Below, in pieces: positions 1 through 64,000 of a DNA stretch of 64,000 nucleotides; the first letter of the stretch is position 1; each line of letters begins with the position of its first letter. The stretch spans positions 342,001 to 406,000 of the forward strand of contig JAUJYZ010001308.1 of assembly GCA_033675265.1 (NCBI GenBank), in the 5' to 3' direction. The translations under genes were made by a program, and so were the position numbers. The notes below the pieces were generated by a model. The model had not been told where the DNA came from. It made no database searches and worked only from the letters and a program-made list of their open reading frames with translations. The stretch comes from Actinostola sp. cb2023 (taxonomy: Eukaryota > Cnidaria > Anthozoa > Actiniaria > Actinostolidae).

Positions 1-63
1 TATAAATGTGATGTGCATTGTGTCCAACAACATGTCTAACTATGAACTATGTGTTCACAGAAT

Positions 64-3000
64 CTAAAAGTACTGGTATTCAGTTGGTTGTTTCTTTGCA
101 ATGTAAAAGTAATAGTAAAACTTTATTCTAGTCATGACATAGTTGTATGTAGTGTGTATGTCTGTCTGAGTAAAATAACAAAGAGTAGCCGTTAAGACGA
201 TTGCTAGTAAAACAGTGATAATAAAATATAATGCCAGGGCCCAAGAAGCTGTCAAAGTTATCTGCATTGTATCTTGTGTAGTTTGGACATCTATAGAAAA
301 CAAGTTGGAATATATTAACATCATCTTGGTAACCATGACAACCATTGTGACCATGACAACCATTGTGATGCTTGTAATAATAGAAAGTGATGATGATATT
401 GACTAGTCTCCTATGTAGCCGTTAGTAGTGTCGTCATGCAATACTCCCTATAATGGCTGCATAGGAAACTAGATATTGACATGATGGTGACCATGCATAT
501 TGCTTATTGCGGCAACAAGGGTTCAGCTTACCTGGATTACTTTGTGGTTGGTTCTCACCATCACCAGGTGTCTTCACGGCCACATTGACAGGCTGATCAT
601 TAGTCTGTTTTGATACTTCCTCAGTTTTATCTTCCTCGTGTTCTTTCTCTTGTGTATGATTTTGTGATTGCTTTGCTTGGCTTTCTTTTTCTTGTGCAGC
701 AGAGAATTTATCCAATGCAGCTTTAAAAGATTAATACAATTATTATCCCTAAACAGTCTTCTTATTACTGCAGTTTCAGCAATGCAAATGAGGTGACGCT
801 TACTTTCTCAGATGAGAAACTGTTGACACTCACAAAATACTAGATTCAAAGTTAGAATGTAGTGTAGTGTATGAGTTTTACCTTTGTACTGCTGTTTGCC
901 CATTTCAGCATAAATCACAGTAAATAAATCAAGTGTCTGTAAAGTGATGGGATGTTGTTCTCCAAAGCAAGACTGTTGAAGTTTTACTGCCTGACACAAT
1001 AAGATAGCAATTAGACTGACTAGGTAGAGACATGCTAACATTGGTTCACTTTACCTTTGCACAATAGTCTAGCGCCAGCTGTGGACTAGAAAAACAAGAA
1101 TATTGAAGGTTAAGATACAAGTACAGTTATCCCAATACAGAAGACACTACGTTGTACATGTACACATGCTTTGGGACTTACTTTTGTTGCTTTAGACACA
1201 TATGAGCGAGTTTCTCATATTCTTCAGCCTTTTGTGCTTGTTCAGAAGTAGCTGTTGGAGTCTGCTGGAATAGATTCCAAAAAAGAATTACTTGAAAAGT
1301 TTCAATTTGATGAATGACTGATTTCAGGGTTCCCACTCATCTGGAAAAATAAAATTATCTGACTTTTCCCTGACCCAAAACCATTTTTCACTGACCATAC
1401 TGTACACTTGTTTTACTATGATATCCTGCAGTGCGACTTACTATAGTCTTTTTAATGCAATATCATGTATGTATCTATGAAGAAATACATTTACATGGAC
1501 CATATATAGGTCAATGACAACTTTTAAACTTTTTTTGAGTTTTCGTCATGATTGATCACGATCCATATAAAAGTTACCCATTATGCTACATAATTATCAC
1601 CGATTTCAAAATGGTTTTGTGAAGGCTGACAGAAATTCCCTGACTTTTCACTGACCTTTGGGTAAATTACAAAATTCCCTGACCAAAATCAAAATTCGCT
1701 GACAATTCCCTGACCTTGAAAAAAAAATCAGAATTCCCTGACTTTTCAAGGTCAGTGGGAACCCTGGATTTATATTTGCATAATGCAAAGTAGAAAATAG
1801 ACAATTATATAAGTCACTATGTTCGTTCCTGTGCTGATGCAAACATGGAATCAGTCTAAGTTAAAAAAGCTTTACTTGTGAACTTGTGTTGTCCATGCCA
1901 TTATCAACTGACTTTCCATCAATGCCACCTGCAGACATGCCATCTGTAAAGATAAAACACATTGCAATGTTGTACTATAGACTGCAAATTTGACTGCTCC
2001 AATGGAGAACCGGTACAATCCTTATGCAAAGTACCATGGGTATTGCGATCAATGTTGCAGCCAGGACATCATCTTGTACAGGGCAGAGTGATAAAATAGT
2101 GATAAATCAAACAACTATAGTGTCCTAAAACCATGACACACCTCTAAGTAGGCGGACTGGCTGTCAATCCAATCTCACATGGGCCAATTGATCCCTTTAA
2201 GCTGACAAGCAGTCACGCATAAAGGGGGAAATTAACTCCATGGTGTATATAACTACTCACCGTCAGGGTCATCTCTGTTGACAGTGATCAATGCTGTTTC
2301 ATAATAAAGTTTTTCTGCTTGAGCAAACTGAATGGCTGTTTCATCTGAGATCAGTACATTAAAGAACAAAACATGCAGGTTCTTCCTGTCAGGGACTCAG
2401 AGTTCAAGATTTCTACATCGTAGGAAGGACAAGCTGAACTCATACACCATGTCTTTCTATATTTTACCAGAACAATGTACTTAATAATTATATTATTGGT
2501 TCAGGTCTGCTTTATTGATTCCGTTAGCATTAATTTCCAATGTTGGGAACAAAAATATCAAACTTCTAAATTTGCTTCAGGAGAATTAAAATATTTTGTC
2601 ACCCTGATCCTGCTGCAAGGAGTCTATCTATACATGCTTTAAGGTATCGAAGGATACAGTCCTCTTGTTCACTGTAAATGGCTGCTATCTGCAAACAAAA
2701 AGCAATGCAATTATGTTAAGCCTTCAATAAATTAATGGTCATATTAGCTAGGAGAGTTTAGGGGAGTTGGTTCAGAAAACTTTCAGTTACTTCGACTACC
2801 CTGCACTAAACCTACACATCTTTTTTTTCCCCTTCTCTTTAACCACTATAATACATTGTAAATAAGTAAGTTTAAAGTGCAAATAAAGAAGATTCTTATT
2901 AAAAGTGAACCTCACTCATTGTGTATTGGTGTAAATTTGTTGTGGTAGACTTACATGGTGCAGACACTCAGGTAAAACAGAAAAGTGATCTCTTTCTTTT

Positions 3001-4146
3001 AGTCCTTGTAAACAGAACAATAAACAATGCAGTGCATGTCTGGAGTTGCCTTTTCTCTGCAAAAAAAAGTTATATAACAGAATAATGAAATTAGGCTATA
3101 GACAAGTCCAAGAGGTCAATAACATGCATGACTAGTTTGCATGTAGCCAGAGGGAGACAGTATGCATGTAGCCAGAGGGAGACAGTATGCATGTAGCCAG
3201 AGGGAGACAGCATGCATGTAGCCACAGGGAGGAGACAGTATGCATATAGCCAGAGGGAGACACTCACATATAAAGCCAGAGGGAGACAGTATGATGTACA
3301 GAGGGAACAGTATGCATGTAGCCAGAAAATTCACCTCAATGATACCCTGTGACCCCTCCCCTCCAGAGGGAGACAGTATGCCCCCCCCCAGAGGGAGACA
3401 GTATGCATGTAGCTGTCTGCTACACAGCATGCATGTAGCAGGGGGAGAGACATGCATGCATGTAGCCAGAGGGTGATACTTTACATAGCCCTTAAGTCAA
3501 TTGAGTACATGTTCGAGCAAACATAGAAAAAACATAAAATTGATACATTAATAAATAAATTGTCTCAACTAAATTCACCTCAATTATACCCTATGACCCC
3601 TTGTGTCTATTGTGCTGTCTGTCTACACTATATACCCTGAAAGGGGAAAGTTGTATGTTTTGGAGCTTGTGATTCTTTACATACCTTAAGTCTTGAGTAC
3701 ATGTTCGAGGAAATAATAAAATGGTGTTAATAATAATAAGTTTAATATAAATAATAATAATATTATTATAATATCATTGTGTGATTTGTGTTGTCTGTCT
3801 TGTCTGAATTCCCTGAAAGGTGAAAACTAAATGAGTGTATAAACAAGGTTACCTAAAATGTAGCTTAATTCAAGACAAATAATATATAATATAAGCTTAA
3901 CTTAGATAACAATTAATTAAGTTACCTAACTGCTTTCTCAAAGAGTACTAGGCGGTCTTGATCAGTGAGTTGTTTTGAAAGAAGACTTTCTAGTTCTGCT
4001 TCACTGTGATCATCACCAGCCTTTTCTTCCTCGTCTTTAGCAGGATCTACATCCATTTCTAGTGGCTCTAAGCGTGGTTTGTCTTCGCTAACACAAGAAC
4101 TTTCAACTTTTGACGTTTCAGTCACACTGAGTTTTTCATCCTCCAT
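64..4146 (-). CDS. CNST: Consortin-like tail-anchored protein, 10 exons
   Basis: Exons, 5' to 3': 3926-4146, 2955-3054, 2658-2688, 2261-2344, 1876-1943, 1182-1264, 1055-1085, 882-990, 532-720, 64-290. All phases agree and give 380 residues, from ATG at 4146 to TAG at 64. The N-terminus is acidic (about residues 1-60). Exons 2-4 join into a helical, TPR-like stretch around LKERDHFSVLPECLHH and EDYETAIQFAQAEKLYYETA, which resembles the conserved part of consortin. A second helical block reads EEYEKLAHMCLKQQNPQLAL. After a Glu/Lys/Gln-rich linker, one hydrophobic segment (about residues 322-345, WALALYFIITVLLAIVL) lies near the C-terminus, as in consortin, a trans-Golgi receptor for connexin sorting in vertebrates. 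Exon 2 uses a CAGAG acceptor and exon 6 has tandem CAG acceptors (alternative start of exon sequence at 1261). Family naming rests on remembered similarity; a generic TPR protein is the alternative. Confidence 0.55.
291..531. other. Last intron of the consortin-like gene
   Basis: This intron lies between exons 9 and 10. It contains short direct repeats of a GTAACCATGACAACCATTGT-like sequence at about 330-372 and nothing else recognisable. Confidence 0.6.
1325..1766. mobile_element. MITE-like element, 442 bp, 13-bp perfect TIRs
   Basis: The element begins CAGGGTTCCCACT (1325-1337) and ends with the exact reverse complement (1754-1766). It is flanked on both sides by GATTT (1320-1324 and 1767-1771), a probable 5-bp target duplication. 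The interior carries several TTCCCTGACTTTT-type subrepeats and no coding capacity. It lies in the intron between exons 5 and 6 of the consortin-like gene. It looks like a non-autonomous DNA transposon; the superfamily cannot be fixed from a 5-bp duplication. Confidence 0.85.
3128..3475. repeat. Degenerate minisatellite, about 25-bp unit
   Basis: Imperfect copies of GCATGTAGCCAGAGGGAGAC fill part of intron 1 of the consortin-like gene (3055-3925). The rest of that intron is AT-rich and shows no feature. Open frames here on both strands are repeat translations. Confidence 0.85.
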
Positions 4147-4418
4147 AGTGACTCAAGTTTGATAAATGATTGTTTTGTCAGTACAAAAACTTTGGATTGC
4201 TATAAAAGTCTTCAGAAGACTTGAGTATAGCGTTGGTATAACAAAATGTAGGAGCTTTTCTTCCCATTTCAGCCGAACAACCCGTTCAAATCCCTAAATG
4301 TACATTGCTATGGACGCCAAGGAATTTGTATTATTGTTGGCCATGGACGAGAGGGACTAGTACCAACAAGAACCACAATGCTTTGCAGGCTTGTGGTAGT
4401 GAAATCCGCGCAGTCAAA
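4147..4418. promoter_or_regulatory. Shared divergent promoter region
   Basis: Only about 270 bp separate the start codon of the consortin-like gene (minus strand) and that of the NDRG gene (plus strand), so both promoters and 5' UTRs must lie here or overlap. No clear TATA box placed for either gene was seen. A CTTTGCAG at about 4381-4388 could be a 3' splice site of a 5' UTR intron of the NDRG gene. The bidirectional role is inferred from geometry. Confidence 0.5.
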
Positions 4419-6357
4419 ATGGAAGAAGAACCTTTGATCGAGCTGACTGGAATACAAGTACAAGACACTGATCGTAAAACACTATCACACGATAATAGTT
4501 CATTCTTATGCCTATTCTCTGAGAGTGACATCCAGACTACATTTGGCAATGTTCACGTGTCGGTACAAGGTAAAGAAGGCAAGCCAGCCATCATCACATT
4601 ACACGATGTTGGACAGAACCACACTTCAGCATTCTTGAGCTTCTTTAACTTTGTGGAAGTGCAGCCTTTGCTGAAGCACTTTTGTATCTATCATATCGAT
4701 GCTCCAGGACAAGCACACCACAAGGCAGACCTACCCGAGAATTACGTGTATCCAACGATGGACGAGATGGCAAATCATGTTGTGAGCGAAGTTGTTGAGC
4801 AAATGTCAATCAAATCGTTCATCGGCTTTGGGATCGGTGCTGGCGCGAACGTGTTTTGCAGATATGCATTATTGTATCCTGACCAAGTTGATGCACTGAT
4901 ATTGTTTAATTTGGTGACTACGAAGTCAGGATGGATTGAATGGGGATACGAAAAGGTAAAACTTTGATTAGATCGTGTTGACACAACTGCTTGCAAACAC
5001 GAACATCGATACAAGAATCATGTTACAGAGAACGCCCCCAGAAATTCTCAATGATGGTTTTAACTTGATGCTTTATTAATTAGAGAAAGATTAGCGTATT
5101 TGTTATGCAAAAATGTTATGAAGCGTCAGGGTTTTCCTCTAAGATAAATAAGAGTATCACATACATGTTAGTGTTAAAGACATTTCGTGTTTACATGTAT
5201 TCTCTTCATTTCCCCTCATCTCTTCAAGTAAATGTCATCTGTGAAATAAACCTTTCCAACATTCGCTTCCATGAACCACGAACAAGAAAACATTTGACCA
5301 CAAACAATAGCTTCAGGTCGAGATTGTGGTAGACAAAATACAGTGAATGCATGGAGGAAATATGTACCCAGTCTCAACCTGGTGCTATTGTTTGTGGGCT
5401 TTGGAGCAGAATGCGGGAATGGTCTATCGAATAATCATACAAGTAATATTACCACATGGGGTAACATATTCTTTTAAGATGCATTCAGTTCAGAGGGTAT
5501 ATACATGTATATATACCGTACATCAAAAGGATTTTAATGAGTTCATTTCATTAGGTCTGCGTAAGGCAGCTTCAAAGCAAAGGGTTGACGACGTTTGTTG
5601 AGGACTTTCTTCTTTGGCATCATTTTGGTGACAAGACCAAGATTGAAAACATGGACCTTGCTCTTGCATACAAAGAAAGCCTAAGATCTCTGCTGAATCC
5701 CAAAAGTCTTGGTTTATTTCTTGATTCGTACATAAAACGTACAAACATTGATATAACCAGACCAGAAGGGACAACTGGCGAGAAAAAAACCCTGAGATGT
5801 CCAACCCTTCTTTTCACTGGCTCTTCTGCTCCCCACCATAATGAAGTGGCAGAAGCTAATGGAAGAATGGATCCAACAATTACAGAGTACATTAAGGTTT
5901 CTGACTGTGGTGGCATGCCGCTGGAAGAACAACCACATAAAGTTGCTACAGCTATGATTTTATTTTTACAAGGGCAAGGCTATGGTAAGCAGAAATTACT
6001 TCCAGTCTCACATAAGAACCACTTGTGCAGTAAAGGATTATGTTTGTGCATACATAAACAGAATAATAATAATAAACATGTTTCTCCAGACATGAATACA
6101 TACATATTATATATTTACATGTCATGGTGTAAATTTTTAAAATGTGGCATTAATTTCACACAAAACATTCAATGTTACTTGTCTAAACCATTAGAGAGTT
6201 AACATGATAATTTCCTTCGACAGTTCAGAGACTGAGGACAGGGTCTTCCATCTCCGTGGGCAAGTTACGCTCAGATTCATCCAGTGCAAGTACATCTTCA
6301 GGTTTGACTGGGTCATCTAGTGCAAGCCTTGAACAGAAGGAACCACAAGTTTGTTAA
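4419..6357 (+). CDS. NDRG: NDRG family protein (N-myc downstream regulated)
   Basis: Three exons with matching phases: 4419-4955, 5555-5984 and 6224-6357, giving 366 residues, close to the 370-390 usual for NDRGs. The start ATG is in a good context (CAAAATGG). Exon 1 carries the family hallmark TTFGNVHVSVQGKEGKPAI, then LHDVGQNH, YHIDAPGQ and IGFGIGAGANVF. This is an alpha/beta-hydrolase fold, but the nucleophile elbow has Gly where hydrolases have Ser (GIGAG), as known for NDRGs, so it is predicted to lack hydrolase activity. Exon 2 holds the cap region and RCPTLLFTGSSAPH, then SDCGGMPLEEQP and FLQGQGYG. Exon 3 gives the Ser-rich tail (RTGSSISVGKLRSDSSSAS), the part phosphorylated in vertebrate NDRG1/2. 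NDRGs act in differentiation, stress response and vesicle recycling. It is convergent with LYST downstream. No minisatellites are present in its two introns. Confidence 0.93.
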
Positions 6358-7453
6358 GACAGCTTATTGTGTGTTGGCCATGTATAGTCTGCAGAAGAGC
6401 CGTGTGGGCAAATAATAGGTTTCACCAAACTTTATGGTGATGATTTTTGATATTGGACATACTCAGAAAAAATTCATCGCACATGCACTATAGGTAATGA
6501 TTTTATCTTGTTGATAAAGCAGGACTTGAATTAAAATGGGATGTAAATTTTAGATCAGCGACTCATAGTTTCATGACAATTTTATTTATAAGTTTCTGTC
6601 AGCAAAATCTCGGTCATGTTCTATGTGAAGGCATATTACATGTATGTCATGTATGTGGGAGTTTTTATAGCACAATGTAGCACAAGTAACACTACGTAAT
6701 CACTGTACTCTTTCACATAGTAATGATTGCACATAATAAAGCAAGCTTAGTTGCCAATGGTACAAGTGTTTTAGATATGTCAACAACACAATACACACTG
6801 GAAATAGTATCCCCCCTGCATCTCCCTCTTGCATCTCTCCTTCCCCCTGCAACCTCCCTCCTGCCTGTATCTCACAGTACCCACGTGATGACAAAGAAAA
6901 TGCCTGCACAAAAAGAAGACTCTTGAAACTGATATCTAGTAAGTCTATTATCTTAGTGCGTAAAACCACAAGAGTATTTGTGGATTATTAATTGTTATAA
7001 TGCAAATATTAATGCGAAGAAAACCGCACCATGACAGAAAGTAAGGCTTATGCCGTGGTGGGGAGATTGCGCCATCTGATTGATCTACAAGAATTTGATA
7101 ACATGGGAAATATTTTGAATTTTTCATGATATAGAACCACACTTTCTATCATTCTCAACCTTTCTTTGAGCGTTCATCACGTGAAAATAACTGAGATTTA
7201 GGTATAACAGAAAAGCTTAATAAGAACTCAAGACTTGATTGTTACAAAACATTTTATTTGTTCATATTCGATGGGTATGTTCTAATTATGTAATTATATT
7301 TTCCACAATATTAAAACGGCATTCTGGGGGTGCTGTAAACAAAATATACAATTTATTGACGACTTAAAATATACCTTATATACATGTATATATAATACTG
7401 CTTGTTAAAGTGGTTGGCTAGTCGACTCTTATGGAGTGACGTAATTAAGTTCC
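6358..7453. other. Intergenic region between convergent NDRG and LYST 3' ends
   Basis: The stretch holds the 3' UTRs of both genes. An AATAAA lies on the plus strand at about 6735 (possible NDRG poly(A) signal), and minus-strand AATAAA-like signals occur at about 7245-7345 for LYST. A C-rich patch lies at about 6809-6870. No gene was recognised. Confidence 0.5.
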
Positions 7454-58340
<50,887 letters not shown>

Positions 58341-58989
58341 TTTGTGTCAAGTTTTGTGTAAATTCTCCAAGAAAAGACAATATGGATGCATGTCGATCAC
58401 GTGTGTCACCAATCGCCAACTCTATTCACTGCAAGCCAAACAAGCTTTTCAGGACATCACTGACACTAAACTGCACTATCAAAGGTCTATGTAGGATTGG
58501 GAGTCATTTTCTAGGTGTTTTTCGAGCTCCAAAGCACAAAGTGTATCACCTTTCGCTCGGGATATTTATTATTACAACACTCCGCTGACCAGAACAATAA
58601 CCAAACACCTAAGGGACCTAAGGGAGAGAAGGGTGGGTGTAAGTTTTTTATTTGCATAGATATAGTATTGGGGTTCCTGTGCATTGGCTTGTGAAAATCA
58701 AAACTTTTTTCTTTCAAAATACCTCAAAGACAAATCCGATAAAAATAAAAACAATAAACTAAAAGGAAAGGAAAAAAACATCAGGAAAAAGGGAAACGCG
58801 CTAAAAAAGAAAAAAAGAAAAGAAAAAAAAGCTCGACTCCTGTGAGACTCGAACTCCAGACCTTTGGCTCCTAGGTTTTGGTCATGCTCCCACCCCTCCC
58901 ATATCAAATGAAAGACGAAAAAGAAAACTCGAAAAAAAAAAAGAAAAAAAAAATTATGGGACGATTCTCCCGAGACATTCTAAGAAGCT

Positions 58990-59158
58990 GAGACATCGAA
59001 TCGGCTTACGTATAGGGTGAAGATTTCGGCCCCACCCGCGCTATCCCGGTGCTACATAAAACTAGGTCCTAACCAAAAGGCCAGTGAGGGAGGGGATATA
59101 CAGCCCCTAAGCCATAACTTCAGATAAACCCTATTAGACCATTGCTCCATCTAGTCAC
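58990..59158 (-). mobile_element. tRNA-derived SINE-like element, copy B
   Basis: The reverse complement aligns with 31090-31255 over about 160 bp, keeping the TGGCTTAGGGG and GGTTAGGACC boxes and the TATCCCCTCCCTCACTGGCC core. Two diverged copies in opposite orientation in unrelated contexts support a dispersed repeat. Confidence 0.65.
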
Positions 59159-59345
59159 TCATATTATATTAAGGTGTGATTTTTGTAGTCTATTCGGCGA
59201 AGCTTCATTCATATGCTAATACGTAGTGTAATAGTCCTTAGGGACGTCACGTCAATAAGGTTTGGAATTAAGAACAGCCTAGATGCAATAATTATATGGA
59301 GAAGTGGTTGAAAGCCCGGGGGAGGGGGGGGGGGGGGTTTTTGGG

Positions 59346-59684
59346 GAATGTGCGGCGAGATGTTCAGACCTGGACCCTGTTTTTGGAATTTGTCACTCGA
59401 AAACCTGGATTTACGAATTTCCCAAATCAAAAAACCTGGATTTTTATTGACGATCTGATACGATGCATTCGTCAGGATATTTTGCCAGACTATAAACACT
59501 CTAACACCTTTACGTCTGACTGACGCCATTATTGTTGTTCATGCGGAGTTTTACTATTATGCAAATTATTACAAATTAATAAATGTTTTTTAGGCTATAA
59601 CCTGGATTAATGATTTTTATGCGTTCATTTTACCTGGATTAGAGAATAAAATGGCCCAAAACCTGGACCCTGGACCGCCGCACA
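59346..59684. mobile_element. Possible MITE with TGTGCGGCG ends
   Basis: TGTGCGGCG near 59350 and its complement at about 59676-59684 bracket a region with several CCTGGATTT/CCTGGACCC motifs in both orientations. Homopolymer G and C runs lie just outside. No clear target duplication. Confidence 0.4.
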
Positions 59685-59742
59685 TATATATCATGTAATT
59701 TTGATTTATTGGGAGTACCCCCCCCCCCCCCCCCCCGGGTCG

Positions 59743-59819
59743 TAGCCTCCCTCGCATCCGTTTTTAGTTCCGTCACGCAACGCTCCCGCCCACACTAAAA
59801 ACGGATGCGAGGGAGGCTA
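59743..59819. mobile_element. Foldback element with perfect 24-bp arms
   Basis: TAGCCTCCCTCGCATCCGTT and the next four bases at 59743-59766 are exactly complementary to 59796-59819, with a 29-bp GC-rich loop. It is directly preceded by a run of about 20 C. Confidence 0.85.
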
Positions 59820-59825
59820 GATAAG

Positions 59826-60270
59826 TCGCGAAAATTAAAGCCTCGCGAAAAAAAAGGCTCGCGCACTTTAAACACGCGAAATATAATACCCAGAGAAAAA
59901 AATACATATCGAAACCATTTAATCAACATGAATAATAAACGTTATTTAATACGAAGAAATTGGTTTTAAAACTGTGACGACTTATTCAACAACATAATAC
60001 TACCATTTGCAACTGAGCAACCGTATAGCGTAAACTGTTTTGTCTGTTTTAGCTACAAGTTTATAACGTTTAGTTAGTCTAGTTGACTGTCATCTTGTTC
60101 CTGTTTATATAGAAATAAGTTTGCTTTTTTAGAAAAAATAAATGTTGTTGATACGGCCACTTTCGCGAAATTTAATGCTCTTTTTTCATTTTCTCTTATC
60201 GAAATCGCGAAAATAAAGCCTCGCGAAATGCTGTCTTAACAAAATCGCGAAATTAAGTACGCGCGAAATT
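59826..60270. repeat. Cluster of TCGCGAAA motifs
   Basis: About ten TCGCGAAA or CGCGAAAT words occur at both ends of a 440-bp stretch (59826-59885 and 60160-60270) with an AT-rich centre. They are mostly direct rather than inverted; they may be the subterminal repeats of a degenerate transposon. Confidence 0.5.
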
Positions 60271-61434
60271 AAGTACGAATAAGGTACATCATATATGAAT
60301 AAACTAGCCGTTTCTAATAGAAAGTGAAGTGCTGCGAGTTGAATTAGTTGCAAAATGTAACTGTGAACATTCATTCTACATTTCAGCAAATGATAAAATG
60401 ACATGAGATATTTTAAAGTTCACTTATATGTTTGGGCTCGAGCTCCCTGTGCTTCAAATTGGCGACACTTGTGCAGTTGTGGCTTATGTCGAGTGATAAA
60501 TCATGAATTTATTTCGCTTGATAATACACACATCTTCCTTTTCATGACGTTTAATCAAATGCTGTAGAATATGAGGGAGAAGATTTATGCAGTAGTATTT
60601 TAGTCGAACTTGAAACGGTCGATGTGAGGTAAAATAAAGTACAGTTTATTTACCGTCATCGTAGAACGAACTTTGACGGCTTCTGCTCCATGATTAAATT
60701 ATCTTGAACATATACCAATAATGAATAAAACTTAAGAACATCTAGATTAGATGTCAGTACTGAGACGACCAGCTATTCGTTTGTTTATCAGTTCTAGCAC
60801 CATTATCACGGCGAACTTTCATCATTCCCCGTACACGGCTATAGTAGACAATCTCGCCAAATATTCCTGACTGTATAGTCGCTATGAACATGTCAAGCTT
60901 TCGCTTTCTTTTCCGAGTGTACTAGTACAACGCAACCAATAGCTACAAGGAGAACGTATGTATACAGTGTATTGTATCACAGCGGCCATGTTATTACCAC
61001 CGCTGATCATAAGTACCGCACCGAAAATCATCGTACCACGAGGTCATGACCAGTGACGTCATACTCAGAAATCATCTCGATCGATTCCTCAAAGTCTCGA
61101 ATCAAGCTGGATAATAAAGAGCCCAGTGAAACGCGTCCACACACAACACAGGAAGCCCATGTCCAGATTAGTTTCGCTGCTCGCTTCGCTCGCAGCAAAA
61201 AAGCTAAAGTCAGAGACAAAAGTATATCTTCAATTTTAAAAAAGGTACATCATATGTTAATATATATTATTATTTTTCAGCTTTAAATTGTTCAGTGATA
61301 AAACTAGTGTTATAAATACCAATGAAAACAACTATGCGTCACATCTTATGGATAAGTATGAAATATGATAACAAAGTATTATGTAATATCGATTAGGTAT
61401 TGATTAAGTATTGATTATATTGATTAAGTATCGA

Positions 61435-64000
<2,566 letters not shown>

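Larger units (their letters stand above)
58341..61434. other. Intergenic region upstream of LYST, downstream of ABCC4
   Basis: It holds the LYST promoter (not pinpointed), a T-run-rich patch at 58690-58960, SINE-like copy B, the foldback at 59743-59819, a cluster of TCGCGAAA motifs (59826-60270) and, at 60300-61434, AT-rich DNA in which no gene was recognised. Confidence 0.6.

Noticed and set aside
58818..58905. tRNA gene on the minus strand
   Set aside because: There is a B-box-like GAGTTCGAGTCTC followed by a T-run, but the T stem pairs at only three positions and no acceptor stem forms; at best a decayed tRNA-like pseudogene or SINE head.
61053..61286. Plus-strand 77-codon frame upstream of LYST
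   Set aside because: No start context, domain or neighbour support; likely chance.

Overview
This is eukaryotic, and almost certainly animal, DNA. The genes are split by GT-AG introns, many of them only 60-100 bp. The recognisable proteins (LYST, NDRG family, ABCC4/MRP4, a consortin-like protein) are metazoan families. The non-coding DNA holds MITE-like elements, a tRNA-derived SINE-like repeat, a scrap of LINE and a very large load of minisatellites. Compact ancestral introns and this repeat style fit an invertebrate, perhaps a sponge or cnidarian, but the sequence alone does not fix the species.

Layout. At 64-4146 (-) lies a complete ten-exon gene for a 380-residue tail-anchored protein resembling consortin. 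About 270 bp away, head to head, a three-exon NDRG-family gene runs at 4419-6357 (+). From 58340 down to 7454 (-) runs one huge gene, the orthologue of LYST (lysosomal trafficking regulator, BEACH family). I could assemble it as 58 exons whose splice phases all agree, giving about 3,919 residues with ARM-like N-terminal regions, a concanavalin-like insert, PH-BEACH and C-terminal WD40 repeats. An intronless TPMT-family methyltransferase gene (54239-54985, +) sits inside LYST intron 3 on the opposite strand. Upstream of LYST, after about 3.1 kb of intergenic DNA rich in small mobile elements, is the 3' part of an ABCC4-like transporter (61435-64000, -), which leaves the window.

The striking feature is the introns. 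Roughly 25 kb of the window, nearly all of it inside LYST, is tandem repeat. In many introns the array starts exactly at a splice junction and its unit contains a copy of that junction: exon tail plus 5' splice site, or 3' splice site plus exon head. Some units are complete acceptor-microexon-donor cassettes of about 63-67 bp, and one 2.3-kb intron is tiled by about 28 copies of what looks like the whole ancestral 82-bp intron. The same happens in the ABCC4 gene. This points to a recurrent process of junction-spanning tandem duplication that expands introns and multiplies splice sites, and it is the best candidate here for something undescribed.

The long repetitive reading frames in these arrays (up to 1,155 codons) are repeat translations, not genes. 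The genes do not form a pathway: LYST acts in lysosome-related organelle and membrane traffic, ABCC4 exports organic anions, TPMT methylates thiols, and consortin is a trans-Golgi sorting receptor in vertebrates. No CRISPR array, rRNA gene or intact tRNA gene was seen.
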